From NCBI GenBank assembly GCA_017406925.1, contig JAFQXO010000008.1, forward strand, positions 1 through 64,000: a stretch of 64,000 nt of DNA, read 5' to 3'. The notes under the pieces were generated by a model, which made no database searches, was not told where the DNA came from, and was given only the letters and a program-made list of their open reading frames with translations. This document shows, piece by piece, positions 62,618-64,000 of the stretch; within the stretch, counting starts at the first letter, position 1; every line of letters begins with the position of its first letter. A program made the position numbers and the translations under genes. The stretch is from Eubacterium sp. GTDB lineage: Bacteria > Bacillota > Clostridia > Lachnospirales > Lachnospiraceae.

Positions 62618-63991
62618 ATGGCAAAAGAATATAGAACGATACAAGAAGTGGCCGGCCCGCTGATGATGGTTAAGGACGTTGAGAACGTTACTTACGATGA
62701 GTTGGGCGAGATAGTTTTGGCCAACGGAGAAGTACATAGATGTAAAGTGCTAGAGATAAACGGTGGAAATGCCCTAGTGCAGTTGTTTGAGGATTCTACA
62801 GGAATCAACCTCTCAAACAGCAAGGTGAGATTTTTGGGACACAGTATGGAACTTGGAGTTTCAATGGATATGCTAGGACGCGTTTTTGACGGACTGGGAA
62901 ATCCAATTGATGGTGGACCAGAGATTATTCCTGATGAGAGAAGAGATATAAACGGCGTAGCGATGAATCCTACAGCGAGAAATTATCCATCAGAGTTTAT
63001 TCAGACGGGCGTGTCTGCAATTGATGGACTAAATACTCTTGTTCGTGGACAGAAGCTACCAATTTTTTCAGCGTCTGGACTTCCACACGCCAACCTAGCT
63101 GCGCAGATTGCGAAGCAGGCTAAGGTGGTTGGAACAGAGGAGCCATTTGCCGTTGTTTTTGCGGCGGTTGGTATTACGTTTGAGGAGGCTGACTTCTTTG
63201 TAAACAGTTTCAAGGAGACTGGTGCGATAGACAGAACAGTACTTTTCACTAACCTTGCCAACGACCCAGCGGTAGAGCGAATTGCCACTCCTAGAATGGC
63301 ACTAACTACAGCAGAGTATTTGGCGTTTGAGAAGGGAATGCATGTTTTGGTAATCATTACTGATATCACAAACTATGCGGATTCTCTCCGTGAGGTTTCG
63401 GCGGCCAGAAAAGAGGTTCCAGGACGACGTGGTTATCCGGGATATATGTACACTGACCTTGCAACTCTATACGAGCGCGCAGGACGTCAGGAAGGAAAGA
63501 ATGGAAGTATCACTCTCATTCCTATTCTCACGATGCCAGAGGATGATAAGACTCATCCAATCCCTGACCTTACAGGTTATATCACAGAGGGTCAGATTAT
63601 CTTGAGTCGTGATCTTTTCAGAAAGGGTGTCACACCTCCTATAGATGTGCTTCCATCTTTGTCACGTCTGAAAGACAAAGGTATCGGAGAAGGAAAGACG
63701 AGAGCAGATCATGCGAATGTAATGAATCAGCTTTTCTCTGCTTATGCCAGAGGCAAGGATGCGAAAGAACTTATGACTATCTTGGGTGAGGCAGCCCTTA
63801 CAGAGATGGATGTTAAGTATGCTAACTTTGCGGATGCATTCGAAGAAAAGTATGTATCACAAGGATACGATACAAACAGAACAATAGAGGACACAATGAA
63901 TGTGGGTTGGGAGCTTTTATCAATGCTTCCTAAGTCAGAATTAAAGCGTGTGTCTGATGAATATATAGAGAAGTATTACAAAGGTGAGTAG
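62618..63991 (+). CDS. ntpB: V-type ATPase regulatory subunit B
   Basis: Non-catalytic nucleotide-site subunit, 457 residues. The P-loop is replaced by [19 protein letters not shown], as usual in B, and [36 protein letters not shown] and [14 protein letters not shown] are conserved. One base after ntpA. Confidence 0.97.
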   Translation: MAKEYRTIQEVAGPLMMVKDVENVTYDELGEIVLANGEVHRCKVLEINGGNALVQLFEDSTGINLSNSKVRFLGHSMELGVSMDMLGRVFDGLGNPIDGGPEIIPDERRDINGVAMNPTARNYPSEFIQTGVSAIDGLNTLVRGQKLPIFSASGLPHANLAAQIAKQAKVVGTEEPFAVVFAAVGITFEEADFFVNSFKETGAIDRTVLFTNLANDPAVERIATPRMALTTAEYLAFEKGMHVLVIITDITNYADSLREVSAARKEVPGRRGYPGYMYTDLATLYERAGRQEGKNGSITLIPILTMPEDDKTHPIPDLTGYITEGQIILSRDLFRKGVTPPIDVLPSLSRLKDKGIGEGKTRADHANVMNQLFSAYARGKDAKELMTILGEAALTEMDVKYANFADAFEEKYVSQGYDTNRTIEDTMNVGWELLSMLPKSELKRVSDEYIEKYYKGE

Positions 63992-63993
63992 TT

Positions 63994-64000
63994 ATGGTTA
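63994..64000 (+). CDS. ntpD: Start of the next V-ATPase gene, probably subunit D (partial)
   Basis: ATG 63994 follows AAGGTGAG and lies two bases after ntpB. Only two codons are inside the window; the assignment rests solely on the conserved gene order B-D. Confidence 0.4.

Overview
The window looks like a chromosomal segment of a low-GC anaerobic Firmicute, most probably a gut or rumen Lachnospiraceae-type Clostridium. This rests on gene content: a V-type ATPase operon in the ntp order, a pyrophosphate-type phosphofructokinase, pyruvate formate-lyase, VanW, sortase B, a lysine-rich histone-H1-like protein, a DUF5684 protein, a DUF1858 redox protein, and secreted glucanases with lysine-rich fibronectin-like modules. 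I see no rRNA, transposase, phage or CRISPR array. The only tRNA is tRNA-Gln(CUG).

Layout. 0-3.8 kb: a GtrB/GtrA sugar-transfer cassette with a DegT aminotransferase and a hexapeptide acyltransferase, then RpiB. 3.8-4.6 kb: a HicAB toxin-antitoxin pair behind a long palindrome. 4.6-13.4 kb: a sodium-solute symporter, indolepyruvate:ferredoxin oxidoreductase (iorAB), an amidohydrolase and an acyl-CoA ligase, followed by a polar-amino-acid ABC importer; together these read as amino-acid or aryl-2-oxoacid uptake and oxidation. 13.4-16.6 kb: two paralogous DUF4352-like membrane-anchored proteins flanking a divergent XRE regulator / Ser-Thr kinase pair. 16.7-23.3 kb: pgsA, a tiny membrane peptide and VanW, an orphan PurM-C-like protein, an Lrp regulator and aminotransferase, trmL and a uracil permease. 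23.5-29.5 kb: a polysaccharide locus (three glycosyltransferases, a Wzm/Wzt-type exporter and a shortened UDP-sugar-dehydrogenase-like protein).

29.7-34.1 kb: nitroreductase, then a pyruvate formate-lyase system whose glycyl-radical domain is a separate gene, with the activase gene between the two parts, then xpt. 34.1-37.6 kb: DUF815 AAA ATPase, an HprK-like kinase, a DUF5684 membrane protein, a PqqD-like protein and a SipW-like peptidase. 37.6-44.0 kb: tRNA-Gln, pfp, a GH16 glucanase, fba, sortase B, DUF1858, an SH3 protein and the H1-like protein. 44.1-48.3 kb: housekeeping genes (coaX, dusB, greA, lysS). 48.3-51.4 kb: a flavodoxin-fold/ABC-ATPase fusion with its permease, and an AEC transporter. 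51.5-56.0 kb: a GH64 beta-1,3-glucanase and a CotH protein. 56.1 kb to the end: V-ATPase genes H-I-K-E-C-F-A-B and the first codons of D.

The most striking observations are the two-gene pyruvate formate-lyase, the quinone-reductase-like/ABC ATPase fusion, a short palindrome (TTGCCGAAGGCA) repeated exactly at least seven times across unrelated genes, and a maturation-like cassette (HprK-like, PqqD-like, SipW-like) with no visible precursor or cyclase. All assignments come from reading motifs and layout by eye; no database search was run.
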